Source: Hyphomonadaceae bacterium
Lineage (GTDB): Bacteria; Pseudomonadota; Alphaproteobacteria; Caulobacterales; Hyphomonadaceae
DNA: 64,000 nt
Assembly (NCBI GenBank): GCA_030697555.1
Contig: JAUYPV010000002.1
Span: 38,783-102,782 of the forward strand
Direction: 5' to 3'
Part shown: positions 1 through 8,639 of the stretch, in pieces
How positions within the stretch are numbered: the stretch's first letter is position 1
Layout: each line of letters begins with the position of its first letter
The notes under the pieces: model-generated
Databases searched by the model: none
What the model saw: the letters and a program-made list of their open reading frames with translations, nothing else
Told to the model about the DNA's origin: nothing
Translations under genes and position numbers: made by a program

Positions 1-1217
1 ACGCTGAGTTTCTGCGGCGCAACACCATCCTTCGCCATGGCTTCCAGCAGCTCCGCCGTCTGGAACGCCGCGCTTTCCAGCGCCGCCCGTGCGATGTGCG
101 CGATGGTCGAGCCGCGCTGCAGCCCGAGGATCGCTCCCCGCGCACCGGAATCCCAATGCGGCGCGCCCAGCCCGACAAACGCCGGCACCAGGTGCACACC
201 CGCCGTATCCGCCACGCTCTGCGCCAGCTCGCCGGCATGCGCGCCATCGCGGATGATCTTCAGTTCGTCCCGCAGCCACTGGATCGTCGACCCCGCCGAC
301 AGGATCGATCCCTCCAGCGCATAGGTGCGCTTGCCCGCAACCTGGTACGCGATCGTCCCCAGCAGCCGCGCCTTCGAGCGGATCAGTGTGTCACCCGTGT
401 TCAGCACCAGGAACCCGCCCGTGCCGTAGGTCGACTTCACTTCGCCCGCATCGAAACACGCCTGCCCCACCAGCGCGGCCTGCTGGTCTCCCGCCACGCC
501 GCGTATCGGCAGGCTGGGCCCGAAGATGTCGCTTGTCCCGTAGTCGCCCGCACTATCGCGCACATCCGGCAGCAACGACATCGGCACGCCGAACAGCTCG
601 CACAGCTCCGCATCCCACTTGCCTAAGCGAATATCGAACAGCGACGTGCGCGAAGCGTTGGTCGCATCCGTCGCATGCACGGCGCCGCCCGTCAGCCGCC
701 AGATGAGGAAACAGTCGATCGTCCCCGCCGCCAGCTCGCCGCGCTTCGCCCGCTCGCGCGCACCCGGAACCGCATCGAGTATCCACGCGATCTTGGACGC
801 CGAGAAATACGGATCCAGCACCAGCCCGGTCCGCTCCGCCACCAGCGCCTCATGCCCCGCATCCGCCAGCGCCCGCGTCTTCTCCGCCGTACGCCGGTCC
901 TGCCAGACGATGGCGTTGTGGATCGGCCCGCCCGTCTTGCGATCCCACACCACCACCGTCTCGCGCTGGTTGGTCACGCCGATCGCCGCCACTTTCCGCG
1001 AGCCCGGCCGCGACCCCAAACGCTCCAAAGTCTGTTCGGCCGTCCGCCGCTGTGTCCGCCAGATCGCCTCCGGGTCGTGCTCCACCCACCCGGACTGCGG
1101 AAAGATCTGCGGAAACTCCTCCTGCGCCGACGCCACGACGCTTCCGTCGAGCGCGATCGCCATCGCCCGGCTCGATGTCGTGCCCTGGTCGAGCGCGAGG
1201 ATCACGCCGTCAGCCAT
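1..1217 (-). CDS. glpK: Glycerol kinase, 3' part missing at window edge
   Basis: Phosphorylates glycerol to glycerol 3-phosphate with ATP in the cytoplasm. The frame is open from the ATG at 1217 to the window edge, so about 405 N-terminal residues are present and the ORF track does not list it. The start reads [18 protein letters not shown], the FGGY-kinase phosphate-1 loop (DQGTTSSR). It continues with GVTNQRET and VWQDRRT, both strongly conserved in GlpK, and later [10 protein letters not shown] and [11 protein letters not shown]. The start overlaps the stop of the upstream acetyltransferase gene by 8 bases (ATGGCTGA), so translation is probably coupled. It is the last visible gene of the ast-like operon. 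No glpF or glpD is adjacent in the window. Confidence 0.93.
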   Translation of the reverse strand, partial: MADGVILALDQGTTSSRAMAIALDGSVVASAQEEFPQIFPQSGWVEHDPEAIWRTQRRTAEQTLERLGSRPGSRKVAAIGVTNQRETVVVWDRKTGGPIHNAIVWQDRRTAEKTRALADAGHEALVAERTGLVLDPYFSASKIAWILDAVPGARERAKRGELAAGTIDCFLIWRLTGGAVHATDATNASRTSLFDIRLGKWDAELCELFGVPMSLLPDVRDSAGDYGTSDIFGPSLPIRGVAGDQQAALVGQACFDAGEVKSTYGTGGFLVLNTGDTLIRSKARLLGTIAYQVAGKRTYALEGSILSAGSTIQWLRDELKIIRDGAHAGELAQSVADTAGVHLVPAFVGLGAPHWDSGARGAILGLQRGSTIAHIARAALESAAFQTAELLEAMAKDGVAPQKLS

Positions 1218-1788
1218 GTCCGCTCACCCGCCCATGCCGTGGCCGCTCGAACTGGATCGTGTCCTTGCCGTGATAGGTCGTCCGCAGCCGCTCTCGAAAT
1301 CCCATCTTCTCCGCCAGCCGGATCGACGGCGCATTGTCCGGATCGATGATGCACACCTGCACGGGCTGATCGACGTGGCCGTCCGCCCACGCCAGCGCCG
1401 CCGTCACAGCTTCCGACGCAAACCCCTTGCCCTGCGCCGCCGGTATCAGCGACCAGCCGATCTCCGGCTCGTCGCCAAATGCCGGCTCCATGTCGCGCTT
1501 GGCGTCCATCACGCCGACTTCACCGACCATGCGCCCGGTCACCTTTTCCTCGATCGCCCAGAAGCCACGCCCGGTCATCACCCACATGCCGGAATAGCGC
1601 AGCATGCGCGCCCACACTTCTTCCCGGGTGAAGGCCCGCCCGCCGATGAAGCGCACAACCTCCGGATCTCGCCACATCTCGGCGCTTGCGGCCAGGTCAT
1701 CCACGCGGTGCCCGCGAAGGCGCAGCCGCTCGGTCTCGATGAGCGGCGGGCGTTCGAACTTCACCTTGTCAGTCGCGCTGGAAGTCAT
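1210..1788 (-). CDS. GNAT-family N-acetyltransferase (RimJ/RimL type)
   Basis: Predicted cytoplasmic acetyl-CoA-dependent N-acyltransferase; the substrate is unknown. The frame shows the RimJ/L-like opening [15 protein letters not shown], a central [15 protein letters not shown] strand, the acetyl-CoA loop region ([14 protein letters not shown]) and the late [13 protein letters not shown] motif typical of this family. The track starts at 1866, but the 26 extra residues lie inside astB and look unnatural; the ATG at 1788 gives a normal 192-residue protein overlapping the astB 3' end by 20 bases. It sits between astB and glpK in the same operon. A role in acylating arginine-pathway intermediates is possible but unsupported. 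Confidence 0.85.
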   Translation of the reverse strand: MTSSATDKVKFERPPLIETERLRLRGHRVDDLAASAEMWRDPEVVRFIGGRAFTREEVWARMLRYSGMWVMTGRGFWAIEEKVTGRMVGEVGVMDAKRDMEPAFGDEPEIGWSLIPAAQGKGFASEAVTAALAWADGHVDQPVQVCIIDPDNAPSIRLAEKMGFRERLRTTYHGKDTIQFERPRHGRVSGHG

Positions 1789-3118
1789 GCACGGGTCCGA
1801 GCTTGAGCACCTGTCCGATCTCGTCCAGCGCCTTGCGGCTTTCGTCAAGCAGGCTCGGGTCGGCAAGGTCGGCGACTATCAGCCGGTCACGATAATTCCG
1901 GCGCACGATATCCTCGAGCGCAGCGATTTTCGCCTCGTCGAGGATCGCGCCCGCGCCCAGGGCGCTCAACTCGTCGTCTGTCAGCACAACGCGCAGCCGC
2001 AAACACGCCGGTCCGCCGCCATTGCGCATCGACTGGCGCAGGTCGAGATAGTGCGCCTCGCGGATCGGCCCATTGCTCGCCAGCACACGATCCACATATG
2101 CCTTGGCACGCGGCGTCTCCTCCACCTCGTGCGGCAGGATCAGCGCCATGCCTCCCCCACCTGATCCAGAATGCGGCAACGTCACGATCTGCGAGTTGAA
2201 CAGGTAGGATTTGACCGCTTCGTCGAGGCTGATCTCGTCAGCCTTCGCCTCGAGCACATGCAGCCGGAACCCCAGCGCCTCGCATCGCGCTACGAGCTGC
2301 TCCAGCAGCACCGCGCGGTTCTCGAACGCATCCTCATGGCAAAGGAACACATTCTCGTTCGACACCGCCACCACGTCATTGTGGAACGCGCCCGCGTCGA
2401 TCGCCTTGCGCGACTGCTGCGCCAGCATAAAGCTGCCCCAGCCTAGCGTGTGCGTCGTCGCCACGATGTGCGAGGCCTCCACAGCCTGCCGCGCCGGAAA
2501 AGCGCCTGTCTCCTTCACCAACGCCGAACGCCCGTGCACGAACAGCTCGATCCCGCGCGCGCCGTGGATCTTGGCGAACCGGCAATGGTTGGCGGCGCCC
2601 TCGTCGCCGAACACCGCGAACGGCACGGGCTCGTGCACGGCAAACCGCTTCTCGTCAGCGAAGATTGCTTTCAGGACGCGCGTCGTCGTCTGCGCCTCGA
2701 TGGATCGGTGAAGGTGGGAGGAAAGATTGGCCGGCGTCAGGTGAACGCGGCCATCGCTGGCGTCCGCCGATGGAGTCACGGTCGCCGCATTGGCCGTCCA
2801 CATCGCCGAGGCCGAAGACGCATTGCTCAACAACAAGGGCGAGGCCGAATGCGCCATGCGCAGCACGTCGGCGTCCGATCCGCCAAAGCCCATCTTTCGC
2901 AGGCTCGGCACGTGCGGGCGCTCGTGGGGCGGCAGCACGGCCTGCGTCAGGCCGAGTTGCATCAGCCGCCGCATTTTCGCGAGGCCCTGCAGCGCCGCCT
3001 CGCGTGGATTGGAAGGACCGCCCGCATTCGCCGCCGATGCGAGATTGCCCCGTGCCAGGCCGCCATAGTTGTGCGTGGGGCCGACAAGGCCATCGAAATT
3101 GACCTCGACGGCGCTCAT
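1769..3118 (-). CDS. astB: N-succinylarginine dihydrolase
   Basis: Second enzyme of the arginine succinyltransferase (AST) pathway: hydrolyses N2-succinylarginine to N2-succinylornithine with release of CO2 and two ammonia. The 449-residue product has the usual family length and the hallmark N-terminus EVNFDGLVGPTHNYGGLARGN. Other family stretches are FGDEGAANHCRF, HNDVVAVSNENVF and the C-terminal RQSMRNGGGPACLRLRVVL block, which carries an active-site region of the guanidine-modifying superfamily. The start overlaps the astD stop by 4 bases (ATGA), indicating coupled translation in the order astA-astD-astB. Confidence 0.96.
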   Translation of the reverse strand: MSAVEVNFDGLVGPTHNYGGLARGNLASAANAGGPSNPREAALQGLAKMRRLMQLGLTQAVLPPHERPHVPSLRKMGFGGSDADVLRMAHSASPLLLSNASSASAMWTANAATVTPSADASDGRVHLTPANLSSHLHRSIEAQTTTRVLKAIFADEKRFAVHEPVPFAVFGDEGAANHCRFAKIHGARGIELFVHGRSALVKETGAFPARQAVEASHIVATTHTLGWGSFMLAQQSRKAIDAGAFHNDVVAVSNENVFLCHEDAFENRAVLLEQLVARCEALGFRLHVLEAKADEISLDEAVKSYLFNSQIVTLPHSGSGGGGMALILPHEVEETPRAKAYVDRVLASNGPIREAHYLDLRQSMRNGGGPACLRLRVVLTDDELSALGAGAILDEAKIAALEDIVRRNYRDRLIVADLADPSLLDESRKALDEIGQVLKLGPVHDFQRD

Positions 3119-4599
3119 GTGCGCACGCCGATGATCGGCTCGTCGTCCGTCACGGGTCCGGGCGCCATCAGTGTCGCCATCGGCCAGGCGGAATAGTCCG
3201 CCGCATAGTATCCAGCAGGACGATGGTTGCCCGACTGGCCCACCCCGCCGAAAGGCGCCGCACCAGACGCGCCTGTTGTTTGCCGGTTCCAGTTGAGCAC
3301 GCCTGCCCGAACCTGCGTCTCGAAGCGGCCGAAGAACAGGTCCGCATCGTCGGAGATCAGCCCGGCCGCGAGGCCGAAGCGCGTATTGTTCGCTTCCTCG
3401 ATCGCCGCGTCAAAGTCCGGCACGCGGATCACCTGCAGGATCGGCCCGAAGACTTCCTCGTCCTTGCGCTCCTTGATTGCGGTGACGTCGATCAACCCAG
3501 GGGTGACATAGGCCGGGCCGATCATCAGCCGCTTGCTCTCGCGAAGCACGACCCCGCCAGCTCGTATCCAGTCGGCCTGCGCGGCGAGGATCGCATCCGC
3601 CGCCTTCGCCGAGATTACGGGCCCGATGAAAGGCTGCGAGGCCGCATCCGGCTGGCCGACGACAAGATGATCGATCAGGTGCGCCAGCGCCGCGATGGCG
3701 GCGTCGCCCTGTGCGCCCGTGCGCAGGATCAGCCGCCGCGCACAGGTGCAGCGCTGCCCGGCGGTAATGTAGGCGGACTTCACGATCAGCCGCGCCGCTG
3801 CATCGAGATCGCTCGCATCCCACACCACCAACGGATTGTTCCCGCCCAGCTCCAGCGCCACAATCTTCTCGGGCTTGCCCGCCAGCGCCTTATGGATCGC
3901 ACGTCCAGCCGGAACGCTGCCGGTGAACAGCACGCCATCGACGCCATCATGGGTGACCAGCATTTCCGCCGGCCCGCGCGCGCCCTGCACCAGGTTGACG
4001 ACACCGGGAGGAGCGCCGGCTTCTTCCCACAGCCGTATCGTGAATTCGGCGACGTCCGGCGTCTGTTCGGATGGCTTGAAGATCACGGTATTCCCCGCGA
4101 TCAGCGCCGGCATCATGTGGCCGTTGGGCAGGTGCCCGGGAAAGTTGAACGGCCCCAGCACGGCCATCACGCCATGCGGATGATGGCTGATCCGTGCGGT
4201 GAAAGCCCCGGAGGGTGCTTCCTTCGTCGGCGTGCGCTCGTTGTAGGCGCCTATGGACAGCCCTGCCTTGCCGATCATGGCGGCGGCTTCGGTCGCCGCA
4301 TCCCATATCGGCTTGCCGGCGGAGCGGGAGATGACTTCGGCCATCTCCTTCCTGCGGCCTTCCAGCAGCTTGGCGAACCCCCGCACCAGCGCGATACGCT
4401 CGTCGACCGGCTTCCTGCGCCAGGCGGGGAAGGCGTCGCGCGCAGCGCCGATCGCCGCCTCGACATCGCCCGCCGTCGCCTCGCGGCCCGTCCAGATCGT
4501 TGCGCCATCCGCCGGCGCTATAGACGAAAACTCCGCGCCGCCGCCCATCACCCAGCGGCCGCCGATATAGCATTCGCCAGTGAAGCCGCGTTCTCTCAT
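3115..4599 (-). CDS. astD: Succinylglutamate-semialdehyde dehydrogenase
   Basis: Fourth step of the AST pathway: NAD-dependent oxidation of N-succinylglutamate semialdehyde to N-succinylglutamate. This is a 494-residue aldehyde dehydrogenase. The Rossmann and catalytic signatures are visible: GPFNFPGHLPNGH, FKPSEQTP, FTGSVPAGRAIHKA, the general-base ELGGNNPLVV and the nucleophile region AGQRCTCARR (catalytic Cys). The GHLPNGHMMPAL stretch is characteristic of AstD rather than generic aldehyde dehydrogenases. The start ATG at 4599 overlaps the astA stop by 4 bases. astC, the aminotransferase that makes its substrate, is not next to it. Confidence 0.95.
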   Translation of the reverse strand: MRERGFTGECYIGGRWVMGGGAEFSSIAPADGATIWTGREATAGDVEAAIGAARDAFPAWRRKPVDERIALVRGFAKLLEGRRKEMAEVISRSAGKPIWDAATEAAAMIGKAGLSIGAYNERTPTKEAPSGAFTARISHHPHGVMAVLGPFNFPGHLPNGHMMPALIAGNTVIFKPSEQTPDVAEFTIRLWEEAGAPPGVVNLVQGARGPAEMLVTHDGVDGVLFTGSVPAGRAIHKALAGKPEKIVALELGGNNPLVVWDASDLDAAARLIVKSAYITAGQRCTCARRLILRTGAQGDAAIAALAHLIDHLVVGQPDAASQPFIGPVISAKAADAILAAQADWIRAGGVVLRESKRLMIGPAYVTPGLIDVTAIKERKDEEVFGPILQVIRVPDFDAAIEEANNTRFGLAAGLISDDADLFFGRFETQVRAGVLNWNRQTTGASGAAPFGGVGQSGNHRPAGYYAADYSAWPMATLMAPGPVTDDEPIIGVRT

Positions 4600-5603
4600 G
4601 CGTGCTTGCCCGGGGTGCGATAGACTAGGACATCGTCTGCGCCACTCGCGCTAATGCGCTTCAGCACGGCGCCGAGATCTTCGCCATTCACGAACTGCGT
4701 CACCGCAAAGCGTGAGAGATCCGCCAGCGCAATCAGTCCGCCAGGCGCGCGCAGGTCGCCGCCCTGGAACTCGGCTGCCGTCATCCGGATGGCGCTGCGC
4801 ACGATGTCGATATGGTCGATGAAGGCTTCCACCGTCGGGCCGGCGTCGAAGATGTCGACCACATTGTTGTAGTGGAAACCTTGGGATTTCAGCATCGCCA
4901 GCGCGGGCTCCGCGTCGGGATGCGGCTTGGCGATCACGTTGCGCGCGTCGTCCGGAAGCAGCGCGACGTAGATCGGATAGCGCGGCATCAGGTCGGCGAT
5001 GAAGCGATGGTCGCGCGCGCTCAGTACGTCGGCCTTGCGATAGTCCATGTGGAAGAATTTGGCGCCCACGCCATCCCAGAACGGCGACTTGCCTTCCTTG
5101 TCGGTGAAGCCGCGGATTTCCGCCATAGCCTTCGGGCCGAACCGCACCGGGTCTGCCGCAATCAGCATCAGCCGCGCGAACGATAGCAGCCGCCCACGGC
5201 CGCCGCCGCGCGCCTTGCGCTCGATGAACAGCGTCCCGAGTTCGGTGTCGCCATGGTAGTCGTTGACGAGGTGAAGCAGGTCGAGTTCCGCCTTCACGTT
5301 CTGTTCGGGTGACACCTTGGAGTCGCGCGAGATGCGATAGGAATAGAAGGGCCGCTCGACGCCGAGATTGGTGAAGATGGCGGCGGTGCCCAGCAGCTCG
5401 CCGTCCTCTTCCATCACAAGGAAGTAGCACTCGTTTTCCGGCGGGACCGATCCGCGCGCGAATGCGTTCACCGAACGGTCGATGCGCGCCTGCATCGCTT
5501 CGCGGGTGGACGGCATGGTCAGCATGCCGGGATCGACATGCGCGATCATTGCCTCAAGCCGGTCGAGGTCGCTGCGGGCTGCCGGACGGACGGTTGCGGT
5601 CAT
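4596..5603 (-). CDS. astA: Arginine N-succinyltransferase
   Basis: Commits arginine to the AST pathway by transferring succinyl from succinyl-CoA to the alpha-amino group. The 335-residue protein begins with the GNAT-like half (VRPAARSDLDRLEAMI), followed by the family signatures FYSYRISRDSKVSPEQN, ELGTLFIERKARGGGRGRLLSFARLM and FWDGVGAKFFHMDY. Length and signatures match AstA. It lies 9 bases downstream of the Yip1-like gene and is the first pathway gene of the operon, followed by astD and astB. A single astA is present rather than the aruF/aruG tandem pair of pseudomonads. Confidence 0.95.
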   Translation of the reverse strand: MTATVRPAARSDLDRLEAMIAHVDPGMLTMPSTREAMQARIDRSVNAFARGSVPPENECYFLVMEEDGELLGTAAIFTNLGVERPFYSYRISRDSKVSPEQNVKAELDLLHLVNDYHGDTELGTLFIERKARGGGRGRLLSFARLMLIAADPVRFGPKAMAEIRGFTDKEGKSPFWDGVGAKFFHMDYRKADVLSARDHRFIADLMPRYPIYVALLPDDARNVIAKPHPDAEPALAMLKSQGFHYNNVVDIFDAGPTVEAFIDHIDIVRSAIRMTAAEFQGGDLRAPGGLIALADLSRFAVTQFVNGEDLGAVLKRISASGADDVLVYRTPGKHA

Positions 5604-5612
5604 GCCAACCGC

Positions 5613-6755
5613 TTAGCTCTCCGCCTCGAACTGCGCCAGCGTTCCCTGCCCGAAAAGCTCCACGGCTTTTCGCAGCTCCGCGGGCGAAATGCCCCCGCGT
5701 CCGGCTGCTTTTACGTAGAAACGGTCATTGACCAGGCGGCCATAGCTGCCGGTGCCGGATGTGTTGTTCCACTCCTCGGTCACGATGGCGTCGCCGATCC
5801 GCCGCCGCCGGGCGTAGCCGTCCGTCGTTTCAAGGTCGTATTCCGATGTCGAGGCGCCGCCGAAGCCGATCGTCTGCGCGATCGACGCCGACAGGATCAC
5901 CTGCAGTGAGATGTAGCGCGCACCGCGCTGGTAATCCGCCTCGAGCCGGACTGTGCGCGCGCCGCCGACGCCGCTGCGCTCCACACTTACTGACACGCGG
6001 TCGAGGCCCGCGAGCTTCACTGGCGCCGCATCGCGCAGGTCGCCGGTCGTGACTGTGGCCGCCGGCGCATCGCGCAGCTTGCCTGCCTCCGGCGGCAGCA
6101 CCGCCGTCTCCGCCTTCACACGCTCCGTCGCCGCGCTCGCCGCCTCCGCCCCATCGACCGACGTGTAGCTGGTCAGCCGCTCGGGCGGCACGCCCGCCGC
6201 CAGCATCACCGCCATCGCCGCCAGTCCCGCCACCAGCGCGAACACCACGGCCGTCATCGTCGTCACGATCGAGAAATTGACCGCCGACGCTCCCGACGCG
6301 TGCATCACCTTGGGGGCGCCGAGAAACAGCAGGTAGAGGCTGTAGACCGCACCGATCGTCGCGAAGATGCCCAGCGCCGGTATGGCCACCGTCACACCCG
6401 CAAGTGTCGCCGCTGTAATGGAATAGGCCGAAACCTTCAGCGCCTGCCGGAAACTCGCCTGCCCCCCGAACCTGGGCGCCATGAAGCTGATCGCAGCCGC
6501 AAAGAGAACGATCCCCGCAACCGCCAGAACATAGAAAACAATCGCAGAGACAACGACTGGGACAAGTGGGACAGCAACACCACCAACACCAACAACCGAA
6601 AGACCAACAACCGTAGCCACCGCCGGAATAGCCAGCATCGGCGCCACAAACCCCGCCACCAGACGCCGAGGCGCAACATCCTCCGCCCCAATGACGTCCC
6701 ACTCGGTCTTGGGCGAGATCAACAGGTCTTTCACCCGCGCGATCACCGCTTTCAT
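5613..6755 (-). CDS. Yip1-family membrane protein
   Basis: Integral inner-membrane protein of unknown role. The first 200 residues are hydrophobic with about five membrane segments. They begin with the Yip1-type N-terminus (VKDLLISPKTEWDVI, then a P-R-rich linker) and include the family-like SYSITAATLAGV and YLLFLGAPKVM stretches. A hydrophilic C-terminal domain of about 170 residues follows a final segment near residue 190; it reads as a periplasmic or cytosolic beta-rich domain of no family I recognise. It is 9 bases upstream of astA and probably the promoter-proximal gene of the ast operon. A link to arginine use is inference from position only. Confidence 0.75.
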   Translation of the reverse strand: MKAVIARVKDLLISPKTEWDVIGAEDVAPRRLVAGFVAPMLAIPAVATVVGLSVVGVGGVAVPLVPVVVSAIVFYVLAVAGIVLFAAAISFMAPRFGGQASFRQALKVSAYSITAATLAGVTVAIPALGIFATIGAVYSLYLLFLGAPKVMHASGASAVNFSIVTTMTAVVFALVAGLAAMAVMLAAGVPPERLTSYTSVDGAEAASAATERVKAETAVLPPEAGKLRDAPAATVTTGDLRDAAPVKLAGLDRVSVSVERSGVGGARTVRLEADYQRGARYISLQVILSASIAQTIGFGGASTSEYDLETTDGYARRRRIGDAIVTEEWNNTSGTGSYGRLVNDRFYVKAAGRGGISPAELRKAVELFGQGTLAQFEAES

Positions 6756-6850
6756 TGACCACCACTCCCGAACCGGCCCAGCCTATCGGCCGCCGTCAAT
6801 CCAATCAAATCGCACGGGATTGGTTGAAAGACCCTACACTGTAAGCGGCA

Positions 6851-6906
6851 TTACAACACACTGGCCTTATGACTATACGCTGTGTAGTTTCGTGGAAACT
6901 GCACAG
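6851..6906 (+). promoter_or_regulatory. Candidate promoter and palindromic operator of the MFS efflux gene
   Basis: In the 210-base divergent gap between the Yip1-like gene and the MFS gene, TTACAA (6851-6856) and TATACG (6874-6879) are separated by 17 bases, a weak sigma70-like pair. Directly after it, 6880-6906 reads CTGTGTAGTTTC-gtg-GAAACTGCACAG, an inverted repeat of 12-base arms with one mismatch, spanning the expected transcription start. This is the position and size of a TetR- or MarR-type repressor operator. No regulator gene is adjacent, so the repressor would act from elsewhere. Confidence 0.5.
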
Positions 6907-6965
6907 TTTCGGGCTGACCCGGTCGCGGAACCCCGATAGTCGGAACTCATCCCGGAGCCTGATTC

Positions 6966-8639
6966 ATGGACGCTTCCATCGCGGACCATGCCCACCCACA
7001 TCGACGCGAACCGACACCCGAGGAGAAGCGGCTTACGTTCATCGCGTTAATGATCGTGTTTCTGTTGAGCGCGCTCGACCAGACGATCATCTCGACGGCT
7101 ATGCCGACCATCGTGTCGGAACTGAAGGGCCTGGACCTCTATCCCTGGGTCACCACCAGCTATCTTCTCACCTCGACCGTGATGGTTCCCATCTGGGGCA
7201 AGCTGGGCGACCTCTATGGCCGCAAGCTGATCATGATCGTCGGCATTTTGATCTTTGTCGCCGGCTCTCTGCTGTGCGGCATCTCCGGCGAATTCGGCGA
7301 CATGCCGGGCATCGGGGGCGGGATGATGCAGCTCATCATCTTCCGCGGCATCCAGGGCATCGGCGGCGGCGCATTGTTCACCACCGCCTTCGCCACCATC
7401 GCCGACCTCTTCTCGCCCCGTGAGCGCGGAAAATACTTCGGCCTGTTCGGCGCCGTATTCGGACTTGCGAGCGTCGTGGGTCCGATCGTCGGCGGTTATT
7501 TCACCGACCACGGCAGCGCAACCATCATGGGCATGCACGTCGCCGGCTGGCGCTGGGTGTTCTACATCAATCTGCCGACCTCCATTCTGGCGCTCGCCAT
7601 GATTGGCGCGAGAATGCCAAACCTTGGGCATACAGGCGGCGGACGCATTGACTATGTCGGCGCGATCCTGGTCGTGATCTCGATCGGAGCGCTCATGCTC
7701 GCCTTGTCATGGGGCGGGGAAAAGGGCTGGGCCTCGCCCGAGGTTCTCAGCCTCTTCGCGACGGCGCTCGTGGTCGGGCTCGCCTTCCTGTTCGTCGAGC
7801 ACCGCGAGAAGGAGCCAATCCTTCCGCTCAGCCTCTTCAAGGTCCGCGCTTTCACCACGGCCAATATCGCGTCTTTCATCATCTCGATGGCCTTCATGGG
7901 CACCATCGTCTACCTGCCGCTTTATCTGCAATTGGGCCTCGGTATGCAGGCGACGAACAGCGGCCTGCTTCTCCTCCCGATGATGCTTGGCCTCATCATT
8001 TCGGCGACACTGTCGGGCCGCTACGTCACGCGCACCGGAAAATACAAGAGCATGATGTTTATCGGCGCTGGCGTGCAGATGCTGGGAATTTTCCTGATGT
8101 CGCAGCTCACTACCGAATCCGGAGAACGGGATGTGATCTGGCGTCTGTTCGTTCTTGGTATCGGACTCGGCCCTTCGCAGAGCTTGTTCAACATGGTCTC
8201 GCAAAGCTCGGCGCCCGTGCAACAGGTCGGCGTCGCCACGTCGACGGGCATGTTCCTGCGCCAGACCGGCGGTATGATCGGCGTCTCGATTTTCGGCGCG
8301 CTGCTGACGTCCAAACTGTCGGAGTCGCTCGCGCATCTCGTACCGGGCGGCAAGGTCGATCTCGGCCAGATGGAGCGCTTCGCCCTGACGGCACGCGCCA
8401 GCGGAGAAGGCGGGTTCACGATTCCGCCGGCAGTGGCTCAGGCCTTCGCAGACTCCATGAGCTTCATCTTCATGGGCGCGCTGTTCATCCTGGTGGCGGC
8501 GATTGTCGCGATCATCTTTGTCCCGCAGATTACGCTGCGCGGACGGGGCCCCGGGCAGAATCTCGAGAAGGCTGTCGAAGGCGCGGCCCCTGGCGGTCCC
8601 GTCACACGCGACGCTCCGGCGACAGTGAAGGCGGACTAG
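6966..8639 (+). CDS. DHA2-family drug:proton antiporter (EmrB/QacA type, 14 TMS)
   Basis: Proton-driven export of drugs or toxic small molecules across the inner membrane. The 557-residue protein has about 14 hydrophobic segments. Visible MFS signatures are the DHA2 motif D1 (LDQTIISTAMPTI), motif A in loop 2-3 (GKLGDLYGRKLIMI) and the antiporter motif C region (FGLASVVGPIVGGYF). The N-terminus is cytoplasmic and acidic/His-rich. It is transcribed alone, with a palindromic operator over its promoter, suggesting ligand-induced derepression. Its stop overlaps the convergent membrane-protein gene by 4 bases. No EmrA-type membrane fusion partner is adjacent, so it may work as a single-component pump. 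Confidence 0.9.
   Translation: MDASIADHAHPHRREPTPEEKRLTFIALMIVFLLSALDQTIISTAMPTIVSELKGLDLYPWVTTSYLLTSTVMVPIWGKLGDLYGRKLIMIVGILIFVAGSLLCGISGEFGDMPGIGGGMMQLIIFRGIQGIGGGALFTTAFATIADLFSPRERGKYFGLFGAVFGLASVVGPIVGGYFTDHGSATIMGMHVAGWRWVFYINLPTSILALAMIGARMPNLGHTGGGRIDYVGAILVVISIGALMLALSWGGEKGWASPEVLSLFATALVVGLAFLFVEHREKEPILPLSLFKVRAFTTANIASFIISMAFMGTIVYLPLYLQLGLGMQATNSGLLLLPMMLGLIISATLSGRYVTRTGKYKSMMFIGAGVQMLGIFLMSQLTTESGERDVIWRLFVLGIGLGPSQSLFNMVSQSSAPVQQVGVATSTGMFLRQTGGMIGVSIFGALLTSKLSESLAHLVPGGKVDLGQMERFALTARASGEGGFTIPPAVAQAFADSMSFIFMGALFILVAAIVAIIFVPQITLRGRGPGQNLEKAVEGAAPGGPVTRDAPATVKAD

Noticed and set aside
3223-4623. 466-residue plus-strand ORF opposite astD
   Set aside because: Arg/His-rich composition and complete overlap with the well-supported astD frame; typical antisense shadow in high-GC DNA.
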